A stretch of DNA of 64,000 nt, taken from contig JBCDBD010000002.1 in NCBI GenBank assembly GCA_039184335.1, forward strand, positions 1-64,000, read 5' to 3'. The position numbers and the translations under genes are program-made. Under the pieces are notes generated by a model. The model was not told the origin of the DNA and did not search any database. It saw only the letters and a list, made by a program, of their open reading frames with translations. Below are positions 52,865 to 62,227 of this stretch, piece by piece. The first letter of the stretch is position 1, and each line of letters begins with the position of its first letter. The stretch comes from JBCDBD01 sp039184335 (GTDB lineage: Bacteria > Bacteroidota > Bacteroidia > Flavobacteriales > Flavobacteriaceae).

Positions 52865-55255
52865 ATGGTAAAAAAGCTTACCCAAGGTTTTTGGCCTACA
52901 GTAGCCCGGATTATTCTCAGAAACAGAATCTTGATTTTACTTCTGATTACAGTAGCGACCGTTTTTTTGGGGCTGCAATGGAAGAACATGCGGTTCTCAA
53001 ATACAGAAGCCAATATCTTACCTGATGACCATCCCGCTACAATTGAATACAATGCCTTTTTGGCGCTCTTTGGGCAAGAAGATAATGCCATTGTACTGGC
53101 TATTAGGGACAGCCTGCTTTTTACCCCTGAAAATTTCGAGCGATGGAACATTTTGAGCAAACAATTGGATGCCGTCCCTGAAGTCGATTTTGTCTTATCT
53201 ACCGATAATCTTCAAGAACTCGTCAAAGATAATGAGAGGCAAGAGTTCATTCTTGAGCCACTTATCAAGAACAAACTTGAAACCGAAGAGGAAGTACGTC
53301 AAGTCAAACAACATCTTTTTGAAGAGCTTCCTTTTTATGAGAACCTTCTTTTTAACAAAGAAAGTGGCACCCTGCGTACCATTTTGTATTTAGACAAGGA
53401 TATTCTAAACACCAATGTCAGAAACGATTTTATCTTGAATGATCTGGAAAACCTCGTCAAAAATTTTGAAGAGGAGACCCAATTGGACATACGTGTTTCG
53501 GGTATGCCCTATATACGTACATGGAATTCCAAAAGTATTATCGATGAAATAGGAAAATTCATCATTGCCGCCTTGGTCGTAACCTCCATTATTTTCTTTT
53601 TTTTCTTTCGCAGCTTTAGGGCAACATTTATTTCAATGTGTGTTGTCATCATTGGTGTCATGTGGGCATTTGGCATATTGGGGCTGTTTCAATATGAGAT
53701 TACGATTTTAACTGCCTTGATTCCGCCTTTAATTATCGTCATTGGCATTCCCAATTGTATTTTTTTGATCAACAAATACCAGCAAGAGGTAAAAAAGCAT
53801 GGGAATCAAGCACTTTCGCTTCAGCGAGTCATCTCTAAAATAGGCAACGCCACCTTAATGACCAATGTGACCACCGCATCCGGTTTTGCAACCTTTATTA
53901 TTCTTGACAGTGATTTATTGAAAGAGTTTGGCATCGTCGCTTCGATAAACATCATTTGCATATTTATACTGTCACTTTTGATTATTCCAATCATTTATAG
54001 CTTCATGCCACTACCCAAAACCAAACACCTCAGGCATTTGAACAAAAGATGGATCGATCTCTTTGTCAATTGGATGGAACGGATGGTACGCAACAATCGT
54101 GTAGAAGTCTATATTGTTTCCTTGATTGTTTTGATTACCAGTATTATTGGAATCTACCAAATACGAATTACCGGAAGTAGGGTTGAAGATCTTCCCAAAA
54201 AAGCACAGTTTTTTAAGGACATCCGTTTCTTTGAAGAAGAGTTCAACGGAATCATGCCTGTTGAGGTGGTCGTTGACACGAAACGAAAAAATGGCATCCT
54301 AAAACCTGCTACTTTGAGACGCATGGATCAATTGGGCACTTCAATTGCCGATTTTCCTGAACTGTCAACCCCTATTTCAGTGGTTAACCTGGTAAAATAC
54401 TCAAAGCAGGCTTTTTACAATGGTATCCCAAAATATTACCAGCTACCGACCTCTCAAGAAAACACCTTTATTATGGATGTGGCCCGTAAATCTTCTGAAA
54501 ATGGAAATCTACTGGAGAGTTTTGTCGACAGTACTGGACAAACCGCACGGATCACCACTTTTATGCGCGATGTAAAAACGGATCGCATGGAAGAAATTGA
54601 AGAAGATCTGCTCACTGCCATCGCAAAGATATTTCCGGCTGAGAGATATCAGGTATATATGACAGGTAAGGCCCTCTTGTTTCTTAAGGGAACCAAGTAT
54701 TTGGTAAAAAACCTTTTGCTTTCACTGGCATTGGCCATAGGATTGATCTCTCTTTTTATGGCATATCTTTTCCGATCGTTCAGAATGATAGTCATATCAT
54801 TGGTACCCAATTTATTGCCCTTGGTAATCACTGCAGGTTTGATGGGTTTTCTAGGGGTACCTATCAAACCATCGACCATATTGGTATTCAGTATCGCTTT
54901 TGGCATATCAGTAGATGATACCATACATTTCTTGGCCAAGTATAGACAAGAACTCACTGCCAATCAATGGCAGATCAAGAAGTCGGTATATGCTGCGTTG
55001 AGAGAAACAGGGCTAAGTATGTTTTATACATCAATCGTCTTGTTTTTTGGTTTTTCGGTGTTCATCATTTCTGACTTTGGTGGTACTGTTGCCTTAGGGG
55101 CCTTGGTCTCGGCCACATTGCTTTTTGCCATGTTGGCCAATCTTATCTTACTCCCTTCCCTCTTACTGTCATTGGAAAGAAGCATTGCCAACAAAAAAGT
55201 ACTGAAAAAGCCACAAATTGACATCTTACCAAAAGAAGACATTACTGAAAAGTAA
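52865..55255 (+). CDS. MMPL/RND-superfamily transporter
   Basis: A 796-residue inner-membrane exporter of the RND superfamily, MMPL/Patched-like branch. It has the characteristic two-fold arrangement: TM1, a periplasmic domain (about residues 45-215), five helices of a sterol-sensing-like block (about 220-385), TM7, a second periplasmic domain (about 430-620), and five further helices (about 625-775). Repeated functional motifs are FGIPN/GIPNCIFLINKY in the first half and FGISVDDTIHFLAKYR in the second, with a conserved Asp pair. Members export lipids or hopanoids; the substrate is unknown. It stands between frr and asnS. Confidence 0.9.
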   Translation: MVKKLTQGFWPTVARIILRNRILILLLITVATVFLGLQWKNMRFSNTEANILPDDHPATIEYNAFLALFGQEDNAIVLAIRDSLLFTPENFERWNILSKQLDAVPEVDFVLSTDNLQELVKDNERQEFILEPLIKNKLETEEEVRQVKQHLFEELPFYENLLFNKESGTLRTILYLDKDILNTNVRNDFILNDLENLVKNFEEETQLDIRVSGMPYIRTWNSKSIIDEIGKFIIAALVVTSIIFFFFFRSFRATFISMCVVIIGVMWAFGILGLFQYEITILTALIPPLIIVIGIPNCIFLINKYQQEVKKHGNQALSLQRVISKIGNATLMTNVTTASGFATFIILDSDLLKEFGIVASINIICIFILSLLIIPIIYSFMPLPKTKHLRHLNKRWIDLFVNWMERMVRNNRVEVYIVSLIVLITSIIGIYQIRITGSRVEDLPKKAQFFKDIRFFEEEFNGIMPVEVVVDTKRKNGILKPATLRRMDQLGTSIADFPELSTPISVVNLVKYSKQAFYNGIPKYYQLPTSQENTFIMDVARKSSENGNLLESFVDSTGQTARITTFMRDVKTDRMEEIEEDLLTAIAKIFPAERYQVYMTGKALLFLKGTKYLVKNLLLSLALAIGLISLFMAYLFRSFRMIVISLVPNLLPLVITAGLMGFLGVPIKPSTILVFSIAFGISVDDTIHFLAKYRQELTANQWQIKKSVYAALRETGLSMFYTSIVLFFGFSVFIISDFGGTVALGALVSATLLFAMLANLILLPSLLLSLERSIANKKVLKKPQIDILPKEDITEK

Positions 55256-55325
55256 GCTTTTTGAGCTATCGCCCCGGCATCACAAATAATCTATATTTCA
55301 TCAACCGCTTTTTTTATCAAAAAAC

Positions 55326-55333
55326 TATCTTTG
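55326..55333 (+). promoter_or_regulatory. Candidate -7 element of asnS
   Basis: TATCTTTG fits TAnnTTTG and precedes the asnS ATG by 19 bases. The -33 position is T-rich but has no TTG. Confidence 0.45.
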
Positions 55334-55352
55334 CCCCTTTAATCTTGCATAT

Positions 55353-56786
55353 ATGGGTCCATCTCCAATAAAAGAACTTCTTAGCAGCACACCAATAGGT
55401 AAAATAGTACTGGTCAATGGGTGGGTAAAGACTTTTAGAAGCAACCGGTTCATTGCACTAAATGATGGATCTACCCTTACCAACTTACAATGTGTTGTAA
55501 ATTTCGAGGCGTTTGATGAAAATCTGCTCAAGCAGATTACTACAGGGGCTTGCCTTAACATCACCGGTATTTTGGTTGAAAGCCAAGGAAGAGGCCAAAC
55601 CATTGAGATCCAAGCTGAAGAAATCAAAATATTGGGTAGTGCCGATCCAGAAACGTATCCCATACAACCCAAGAAACATTCGTTGGAGTTTTTAAGGGAA
55701 AAAGCCCATTTACGTATACGCACCAATACATTTGCAGCTGTGATGCGGGTTCGCTCTGCCCTGGCATATGCCATACACAGCTATTTCAACAAAAACGGTT
55801 TCTATTACATGCATGCCCCCATTATAACAGGTTCTGATGCTGAAGGAGCTGGTGAAATGTTTCGGGTAACGACATTAGACCCCAAGAGTCCACCTTTGAC
55901 CGATTCTGGATCGGTGAACTATGAAGAAGACTTTTTCGGCAAAGAGACCAACCTAACAGTTTCTGGGCAACTGGAGGCGGAAGCCTTCGCCATGGGATTG
56001 GGAAAAGTGTACACTTTTGGACCGACATTCAGGGCAGAAAACTCAAATACTTCAAGGCATTTGGCCGAATTTTGGATGATTGAGCCCGAGATGGCCTTTT
56101 TTGATTTGGATGACACTATGGATCTAGCGGAGGATTTTATCAAATGGACTATTGCCCATGTGCTGGAACACTGTGAAAATGACCTTGCATTTTTGGAGAA
56201 ACGCTTGCTCGATGAAGAAAAATCAAAACCACAAACAGAGCGGAGTGAGATGGCCCTTACAGCAAAACTCAAATTTATCATCGAGAATGACTTTAAGCGT
56301 ATTTCCTATACAGAGGCCATAGAGATCTTAAAGAACAGCAAACCCAACAAGAAACGAAAATTTCAGTACCCCATTGAAGAATGGGGGGCTGATCTACAAA
56401 GTGAACATGAACGTTATTTAGTCGAAAAACATTTCAAATGTCCTGTAATCTTGTTTGACTATCCTGCAAAGATCAAAGCTTTTTACATGCGGTTGAACGA
56501 AGATGGAAAAACCGTAGGGGCAATGGATGTGCTTTTTCCCGGAATTGGTGAAATCATAGGTGGTGCACAAAGGGAAGAGCGCTTAGAGGTTCTTGCACAA
56601 AAGATGAAAAGCTTGCATATCGATGAACAAGAACTTTGGTGGTATTTAGATCTCAGGAGGTTCGGTACGGCGGTGCACAGCGGATTTGGCCTTGGCTTTG
56701 AACGCATGGTCCAATTTATTACTGGTATGGGCAATATACGCGATGTCATCCCATTTCCAAGAACACCGAAGAATGCAGAGTTCTGA
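55353..56786 (+). CDS. asnS: Asparaginyl-tRNA synthetase
   Basis: A class IIb aminoacyl-tRNA synthetase for asparagine. The 477-residue protein has an N-terminal OB-fold anticodon-binding domain (about 1-115) and the class II catalytic core: motif 2 region TFRAENSNTSRHLAEFWMIE with EPEMAFFDLDD, and motif 3 GFGLGFERMVQFITG. The HSLEFLREKAHLRIRT start of the core is typical. Asn, not Asp, specificity is inferred from length and overall sequence. It is followed 46 bases later by rpoN. Confidence 0.96.
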   Translation: MGPSPIKELLSSTPIGKIVLVNGWVKTFRSNRFIALNDGSTLTNLQCVVNFEAFDENLLKQITTGACLNITGILVESQGRGQTIEIQAEEIKILGSADPETYPIQPKKHSLEFLREKAHLRIRTNTFAAVMRVRSALAYAIHSYFNKNGFYYMHAPIITGSDAEGAGEMFRVTTLDPKSPPLTDSGSVNYEEDFFGKETNLTVSGQLEAEAFAMGLGKVYTFGPTFRAENSNTSRHLAEFWMIEPEMAFFDLDDTMDLAEDFIKWTIAHVLEHCENDLAFLEKRLLDEEKSKPQTERSEMALTAKLKFIIENDFKRISYTEAIEILKNSKPNKKRKFQYPIEEWGADLQSEHERYLVEKHFKCPVILFDYPAKIKAFYMRLNEDGKTVGAMDVLFPGIGEIIGGAQREERLEVLAQKMKSLHIDEQELWWYLDLRRFGTAVHSGFGLGFERMVQFITGMGNIRDVIPFPRTPKNAEF

Positions 56787-56832
56787 ACTGAATTCTTTAA
56801 TTTTATGGACATAGGAAGAAGTTTCGATTAAA

Positions 56833-58290
56833 ATGCTTAAACAACACCTACAGTTCAAACTTTCCCAAAAGCTATCGCCCCAGCAGATACAATTGATGAA
56901 GTTGATCCAATTGCCTACCCAAGCATTTGAACAACGATTGAAACATGAACTGGAAGAAAATCCGGCTTTGGAAAGTGGCAAGGCCGAAAGTGATTCCATT
57001 GACGAAAGTTATGACGAGGCTTTCAATGAAAATTCAGATAATGAAACGATTACCACTGAAGATATCAATATTGACGATTATCTGAGTGATGATGAAATTC
57101 CAGATTACCGTACCCAAATCAACAACTATAGTGCTGATGATGACGAAAAGAGTATTCCTTATGCTGCTGGCACATCTTTTAACCAATTTTTGATCAATCA
57201 ATTGAACACCACATATCTTGATGACGATGAGTGGGCGATAGCAGAATTTTTAGTGGGCAGTATTGATGAGAGCGGTTACATCAGAAGACCATTATCAGAC
57301 ATTATGGATGATTTGGCATTCACCCAAAATATCTATGTTGAGGAAACCAAAATAGAGCGTGTTTTAAAAACAGTACAAGAACTAGATCCCCCGGGAGTCG
57401 GTGCACGGTCACTTGCAGAATGTTTGACGATTCAACTGAAACGAAAAGAAGCCAACCCTGCTGTGGAACTTGCTTTGGAAATACTGGAAAAATCATTTGA
57501 CCAATTCACCAAAAAACACTACCAAAAACTTATCCAAAAACATCATATCACTGAAGAAGAGCTCAAACTTGCCATTCAAGAAATCGAAAAACTAAATCCA
57601 AAACCTGGTGGCTCCTATTCAGGAAACAATCGTATTGTAGAACACGTCGTACCCGATTTTTCCATCAGAATTATAGATGGTGAACTTGAATTGACCCTAA
57701 ACGGTAGAAATGCACCGGAACTTCATGTCTCAAAATCGTACAACAACATGCTTGAGGGGTACAAAAACGCAAAGGAAAAGTCAAAGGCCCAAAAAGACAC
57801 CGTTCTTTTCATCAAGCAAAAATTAGATGCCGCCAAGTGGTTTATCGATGCAATCAAGCAGCGGCAACAGACCTTGTTCATTACCATGAACACCGTAATG
57901 AACTATCAAAAAGAGTATTTTTTATCTGGGGATGAACGCAAACTGCGGCCAATGATATTAAAAGATATTGCCGATCAAATCGATATGGATGTATCTACGG
58001 TTTCACGTGTTGCCAACAGTAAATATGTAGACACCCCCTATGGGACTAAGCTCGTCAAGGACTTTTTCTCTGAAGCCATGAAAAATGAACAGGGAGAAGA
58101 TGTTTCTACCAGGGAAATCAAAAAAATACTGGAAAATGTCATTGGTGAAGAGGAAAAGAAAAAGCCGCTTACAGATGATAGACTGGCAAAAATACTAAAG
58201 GAAAAAGGATATCCTATTGCACGACGTACCGTCGCAAAGTATCGGGAACAGCTGGGCATACCTGTAGCTAGGCTAAGAAAACAAATCTGA
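56833..58290 (+). CDS. rpoN: RNA polymerase sigma-54 factor
   Basis: Sigma-54 directs transcription that needs AAA+ activators. The 485-residue protein has region I (LKQHLQFKLSQKLSPQQIQL, rich in Gln and Leu), an acidic region II (about 50-105), the core-binding region III, the HTH (DMDVSTVSRVANSKYV) and a C-terminal RpoN box, here ARRTVAKYREQLGI. No activator gene lies within the window. The stop overlaps the start of the next gene (TGATG). Confidence 0.96.
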   Translation: MLKQHLQFKLSQKLSPQQIQLMKLIQLPTQAFEQRLKHELEENPALESGKAESDSIDESYDEAFNENSDNETITTEDINIDDYLSDDEIPDYRTQINNYSADDDEKSIPYAAGTSFNQFLINQLNTTYLDDDEWAIAEFLVGSIDESGYIRRPLSDIMDDLAFTQNIYVEETKIERVLKTVQELDPPGVGARSLAECLTIQLKRKEANPAVELALEILEKSFDQFTKKHYQKLIQKHHITEEELKLAIQEIEKLNPKPGGSYSGNNRIVEHVVPDFSIRIIDGELELTLNGRNAPELHVSKSYNNMLEGYKNAKEKSKAQKDTVLFIKQKLDAAKWFIDAIKQRQQTLFITMNTVMNYQKEYFLSGDERKLRPMILKDIADQIDMDVSTVSRVANSKYVDTPYGTKLVKDFFSEAMKNEQGEDVSTREIKKILENVIGEEEKKKPLTDDRLAKILKEKGYPIARRTVAKYREQLGIPVARLRKQI

Positions 58291-58895
58291 TGCATACCCT
58301 ATTACATGGTATCTCCTATATCTTCCATCCTTTTTTCATACCTATTGGTGGCACATTGGCCTATTTTTTGACAACACCCAAATACAGTTCATTAGAATTG
58401 CAAAGCGGTAATATCTTGCCCATTTTCATACTTACCGTAATCATTCCTATCATCATCTTTCTCATTCTCAAAAACCTCGGATTGGTCAGTTCCATTTTTG
58501 CACCTACCCTAGCTGAACGCAAATACCCACTTTATATCAGCATTGCACTTTATCTCATGATCCTGTATAAAGTAATACCCCAAAACTATATCAATGAGCT
58601 GTATTTCTATTTTGTAGGCTTGTTGGCGGCCACTGGTGCGGCCTTGCTTTTGCTACTGGTAAAATTTAAGACCAGTATCCACTTAATGGGAATGGGCAGT
58701 TTACTAATGTTTCTCATTGGACTGAGCATACATTTTGAAATCAATATTACCTTAGCCATCTCCATATGTACCATTTTCACAGGATTGGTAGCTACTTCGA
58801 GGCTCTACATGAAGGCCCATACAAAAACAGAACTTCTCATAGGCCTGTTGATAGGGCTATGTTCACAACTATTCATGTTGAAGTTTTGGTTATAA
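58290..58895 (+). CDS. PAP2-like integral membrane protein with incomplete active site
   Basis: A 201-residue protein with six hydrophobic helices spread over its length. The C-terminal half resembles phosphatidic acid phosphatase type 2 proteins: SIHLMGMG, then TSRLYMKAHTKTELLIGL, which resembles the SR-x5-H-x3-(D/E) motif. The first PAP2 motif (K-x6-RP) is not recognisable, so activity is doubtful. It overlaps rpoN by one base at the start and the convergent PorT-like gene by six bases at the end. Confidence 0.7.
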   Translation: MHTLLHGISYIFHPFFIPIGGTLAYFLTTPKYSSLELQSGNILPIFILTVIIPIIIFLILKNLGLVSSIFAPTLAERKYPLYISIALYLMILYKVIPQNYINELYFYFVGLLAATGAALLLLLVKFKTSIHLMGMGSLLMFLIGLSIHFEINITLAISICTIFTGLVATSRLYMKAHTKTELLIGLLIGLCSQLFMLKFWL

Positions 58896-59579
58896 AATAT
58901 AGAACATGACCCCCACGCGAAACACTTGCATTTCTAGGCTCTTTCCATTATCCAAAAAGACGTCATCTTCCAATAAGGGATTCAAGCCATAATATAGGCT
59001 CACATTCCAAGTATTGAATCCAAAGTTTAGGGTGAGGCCATATTGCAATTCTTGAAGATCATCATTTTGAAAACTTGTGGTTTCATTCTCTAAGACAAGC
59101 TTTGAGTTTCCTGAAAATACATAGGCTAGTTTAACCCCAGTATAAATACGCCAAAAACGATATTCGATATCCGTAGAGGTTCGCCATCGAAACTCAAAAG
59201 GAATCTCTATAGCGTGGGTCTCAAATTTACTTCTTCTGAAACCGTCTTCATTTGAAATGGCATAAGTAACCCCTGCTGGCGTTTCTGTGGCTATGATGTT
59301 CGTATAATAGGAATTTGTAGCATATCCTAAACCGAGGCCCAAAGCAATATTTCTACGTTCATTTATTGGAAAGTCCTTAATGAAACCTACCTGAAGATTG
59401 TAAGACAGGTTTTGCTGCACAACATCAGTCGGTCTGTTCAACAAAAAGTTGTACCCTATGCCAACATAAAATTGATCTTCCAAATAGTTGGTTCCTGAAT
59501 ATTCACTCTCATCATAAACTTGTGTATATGCAAGATATGTGCTTAAAAATAATAAAAGAAAAACCGGAGTACTTTTCAT
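58890..59579 (-). CDS. PorT-like outer-membrane beta-barrel protein
   Basis: A 229-residue exported protein (signal peptide ending near AYTQ) with alternating polar/apolar strands and a C-terminal aromatic/hydrophobic end (VGVMFYIL), as for an eight-stranded barrel. The strand ETHAIEIPFEFRWRTSTD and the EYRFWRIYTGVKLAY region resemble PorT family proteins, one of which is needed for type IX secretion. Whether this is the secretion-system PorT or one of several paralogues cannot be decided by eye. A terminator separates it from exbD upstream. Confidence 0.65.
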   Translation of the reverse strand: MKSTPVFLLLFLSTYLAYTQVYDESEYSGTNYLEDQFYVGIGYNFLLNRPTDVVQQNLSYNLQVGFIKDFPINERRNIALGLGLGYATNSYYTNIIATETPAGVTYAISNEDGFRRSKFETHAIEIPFEFRWRTSTDIEYRFWRIYTGVKLAYVFSGNSKLVLENETTSFQNDDLQELQYGLTLNFGFNTWNVSLYYGLNPLLEDDVFLDNGKSLEMQVFRVGVMFYIL

Positions 59580-59615
59580 TGTTGCACTTAAAAATACTTT
59601 CTAGACAGGGAAGAA

Positions 59616-59650
59616 ACAAAAAGCGCTCCAAGTAATTTACTTAGAGCGCT
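59616..59650 (-). terminator. Terminator of the exb cluster
   Basis: AGCGCTC (59622-59628) pairs with GAGCGCT (59644-59650), with a further internal AAGTAA/TTACTT pairing. On the minus strand this hairpin follows exbD by 27 bases and is followed by TTTTGTTTC. Confidence 0.82.
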
Positions 59651-59676
59651 ACATTATTAAATATTACCGTACTGAT

Positions 59677-60159
59677 CTACTGCAAATTATTAAAGGCATT
59701 ACCCTCATAGGTCGTATAATTTACCTTGAGCGCATTCACCTTTCGCAACTCTTGCTTAATATCAGAAATAAGTCCCATATTGGCATCTTTGTCCACCTTA
59801 AGTGCTGTGGTCAAAACATTCTGAAGTTCTTGCGGTTTTTTGGCCCTTTCTGCCAAAATGTAAGAACCAACTTCGTCAACATCTGCAAACTTATCATTCA
59901 GCTGTATCTTGGGTTCTGTACCAAAAACCTTTTGATATTCCCGAGTAGGTTTGCCCACGTAGATATAAATGATGCGATCCTTTTTTTCGAGCTTTTTTAT
60001 TTCACTGGCATTTGGTAACGTATTTTGTACCAAAAGCGAACTATCTTTCATGGTCGTTACCGTCATGAAAAAGAATAAAAGCATAAAAACGATATCTGGC
60101 AAAGAGGCGGTCGATACTGGTGGTAAATCACCGTCTTTCTTTTTTGCAAATTTGGCCAT
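59677..60159 (-). CDS. exbD: ExbD/TolR family protein (second)
   Basis: A 160-residue single-pass membrane protein of the ExbD/TolR family. The N-terminal cytoplasmic stretch is followed by the helix SLPDIVFMLLFFFMTVTT, with the proton-conducting Asp22, and a periplasmic domain. It is the last gene of the exb cluster, 17 bases after the first exbD. With ExbB it should energise an outer-membrane process by the proton motive force. The TonB partner is not in this window. Confidence 0.93.
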   Translation of the reverse strand: MAKFAKKKDGDLPPVSTASLPDIVFMLLFFFMTVTTMKDSSLLVQNTLPNASEIKKLEKKDRIIYIYVGKPTREYQKVFGTEPKIQLNDKFADVDEVGSYILAERAKKPQELQNVLTTALKVDKDANMGLISDIKQELRKVNALKVNYTTYEGNAFNNLQ

Positions 60160-60176
60160 CTTAGTTTTCTTTCAAA

Positions 60177-60782
60177 TTAGTTAGTTGTGGTTTCTGCCTC
60201 TGAGAGCTTCTGGGGAAACAATCCTTGTACACGTTTTACCTTATCTTCCAAACCATCACGTTCACTGGATGGAGTCTCTGGATTCAAGTATTTAGCTTCC
60301 ATTTCGGTAAAATCACTGCCAAACAAACGTTGTGCCTCCCTATTTCTCAACTCATTATAAGCACCTACCAATTCATTTTGAACAGTAATATATGTACTGT
60401 ATTTTGTCTCCCTATCATTTTTCAAAGAAATAATCGCCTTTGATGGATTATCAGAGGACTCTGGATTTTTATTGCCTTTACAATAATCACATGACCCATC
60501 GGCCCCATTGTCAAGAAAAGTCATTGCTGCTTGGCGCAGGTTCTTCAAATCCATCAGTTCATCTTCAACCAACAACTGCCCATTTTTATTGATACTGACC
60601 GTGAAGATGTTTTTCTGTTTGATAACCACATCTTCTTCAGGCGGTTCCATAGGCGGCAACATTCGGTCAAGTCCAGCATCGGTCTCAATAGTGGTAGTCA
60701 CTAAAAAGAAAATCAACAGCAGAAAGGCAATGTCTGCCATAGAGCCTGCATTGACTTCTGGTGATCCTTTACGTCTAGGCAT
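60177..60782 (-). CDS. exbD: ExbD/TolR family protein (first), with periplasmic CxxC insertion
   Basis: A 201-residue ExbD family protein with membrane helix SMADIAFLLLIFFLVTTTIE and the conserved Asp17. The periplasmic domain is longer than in its neighbour: an insertion around residues 92-112 contains SCDYCKGNK, giving a CxxC pair (Cys98 and Cys101), and a further charged helical region extends to the C-terminus. The cysteines could form a disulfide or bind metal. It follows the 145-residue membrane protein by 12 bases. Confidence 0.92.
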   Translation of the reverse strand: MPRRKGSPEVNAGSMADIAFLLLIFFLVTTTIETDAGLDRMLPPMEPPEEDVVIKQKNIFTVSINKNGQLLVEDELMDLKNLRQAAMTFLDNGADGSCDYCKGNKNPESSDNPSKAIISLKNDRETKYSTYITVQNELVGAYNELRNREAQRLFGSDFTEMEAKYLNPETPSSERDGLEDKVKRVQGLFPQKLSEAETTTN

Positions 60783-60794
60783 AATTTTACTGTT

Positions 60795-61232
60795 TTATTT
60801 AACAAATAACTTTTTCAATCCAGGAAAAACCATCAGTATAACGGCAACAGCGGAAAGAATGAAAAAAACATTTAATCCCATACCAACATTTTTGACGGTT
60901 CCTTCTGTAGTTTCCACCCCTCTTTGCGCCATTGTTTCAACCACGGAAGCATTATCAGAGGATAATCCGTAAGAAATGGCTACGACAATGGCGAGCCCCC
61001 CTATGGCAAACAATGCCTTTTTCAAACTTCCTTTTGTTGAAAACAGTTTTCCAAGTCCGAAAACTACTGCAGAAACCGTAGCAATGGCCAATAGCAGGTA
61101 CATAATAATGAACATGAAATTCATTGAACCACTATTGATTGCATCGGGGTCATCACCTGATGGCAAAGAGAACCACAATACAGCAGCAATCAATCCGATG
61201 GCGATAAGTACTATTTTAACTATTTTATTCAT
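60795..61232 (-). CDS. Membrane protein between ExbB and ExbD, function unknown
   Basis: A 145-residue protein with four hydrophobic helices (about residues 3-20, 34-58, 70-90 and 118-138) and short polar loops. I do not know its family by function. It sits between exbB (26 bases upstream) and exbD (12 bases downstream) on one transcript, so it is likely to be part of, or to assist, this ExbB-ExbD-ExbD motor. Confidence 0.8.
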   Translation of the reverse strand: MNKIVKIVLIAIGLIAAVLWFSLPSGDDPDAINSGSMNFMFIIMYLLLAIATVSAVVFGLGKLFSTKGSLKKALFAIGGLAIVVAISYGLSSDNASVVETMAQRGVETTEGTVKNVGMGLNVFFILSAVAVILMVFPGLKKLFVK

Positions 61233-61258
61233 GATTCTCGATAGTTTATATTTCGTAA

Positions 61259-61993
61259 TTACTTTTTATGTGCCGCCAACATATCAATCAATGATATGGA
61301 GGAGTCTTCCATGTCGTTTACGATACTATCGATTTTGGCAACAATGTAGTTGTAGAAAATCTGAAGGATAATCGCAGTGATCAAACCAAATACAGTTGTT
61401 AAAAGTGCTACCTGAATATCTCCTGCAATGAGCGATGCACTCAAGTTACCTACCGCAGCAATTTTCTGGAAGGCCGCAATCATACCGATTACCGTACCCA
61501 TGAAACCAAGCATGGGGGCAATGGCGATAAATAGCGACAACCAAGAGACATTTTTTTCAAGCTGTCCCATTTGCACACCACCGTAAGCAACAACCGCTTT
61601 TTCCGCAGATTCCAAGCCTTCACCTGACCGATCCAAACCCTGATAAAATATGGAAGCAACTGGCCCTTTGGTATTTCTGCAAACTTCCTTGGCGGCCTCA
61701 ATGCCACCCGAAGCCAAAGCATCTTCTACTTGCTGCTTTAATTTTGCTGAGTTGGTACTTGCCAAATTAAGGTAGATAATCCTTTCGATAGCAACTGCCA
61801 GACCTAGTATCAAGCACAAAAGGACGATACCCATGAAGGCAGGGCCTCCCTGAATGAACTGTTCTTTCAATACTTGTGTAAAACCTTTGCTGGCCCCTGC
61901 AGCAGCTTCATCTTGAATCAGAGCAGCAGATGCCGTTGTAGTGCCTAAGATAAACATTCCGGCAGTAGCCAGAGTAAAGGATACTTTTTTCAT
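61259..61993 (-). CDS. exbB: MotA/TolQ/ExbB proton channel protein
   Basis: A 244-residue proton-channel protein. After a signal-like N-terminus (MKKVSFTLATAGMFILGTTT) come three main helices, including the family block near residues 155-215 with WLSLFIAIAPMLGFMGTVIG and ALLTTVFGLITAIILQI. It begins the cluster exbB-membrane protein-exbD-exbD. The conserved Thr and Pro of the channel helices are present. It lies 79 bases after tRNA-Ser on the same strand. Confidence 0.93.
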   Translation of the reverse strand: MKKVSFTLATAGMFILGTTTASAALIQDEAAAGASKGFTQVLKEQFIQGGPAFMGIVLLCLILGLAVAIERIIYLNLASTNSAKLKQQVEDALASGGIEAAKEVCRNTKGPVASIFYQGLDRSGEGLESAEKAVVAYGGVQMGQLEKNVSWLSLFIAIAPMLGFMGTVIGMIAAFQKIAAVGNLSASLIAGDIQVALLTTVFGLITAIILQIFYNYIVAKIDSIVNDMEDSSISLIDMLAAHKK

Positions 61994-62072
61994 TTTCTAG
62001 AACTTAAATTTTAGTTCGTTAATAATGTTAAAGATAAAAAAAAATTAGAATTACAGTATTTAATTTACCTAG

Positions 62073-62160
62073 CAGAGAGGAAGGGATTCGAACCCTCGAT
62101 ACACTTTTGGTGTATACACACTTTCCAGGCGTGCGCCTTCGACCACTCGGCCACCTCTCT
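62073..62160 (-). tRNA. tRNA-Ser (anticodon GGA)
   Basis: On the minus strand the sequence folds as a class II tRNA: acceptor AGAGAGG paired with CCTCTCT, D-arm TGGCCGAGTGGTCGAAGGC, anticodon stem-loop CACGC-CTGGAAA-GTGTG with anticodon GGA, a long variable arm around TATACACCAAAAGTGTA, and T-arm GGGTTCGAATCCC. The discriminator is G and CCA is not encoded. It lies between ansA and exbB, on the same strand. Confidence 0.96.
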
Positions 62161-62227
62161 ATTTCTAATAGTTAGGCCAGCCAATAAACAAAAAAATAAT
62201 TAGTTAAAGAAATTTGGTGCGTTAATT

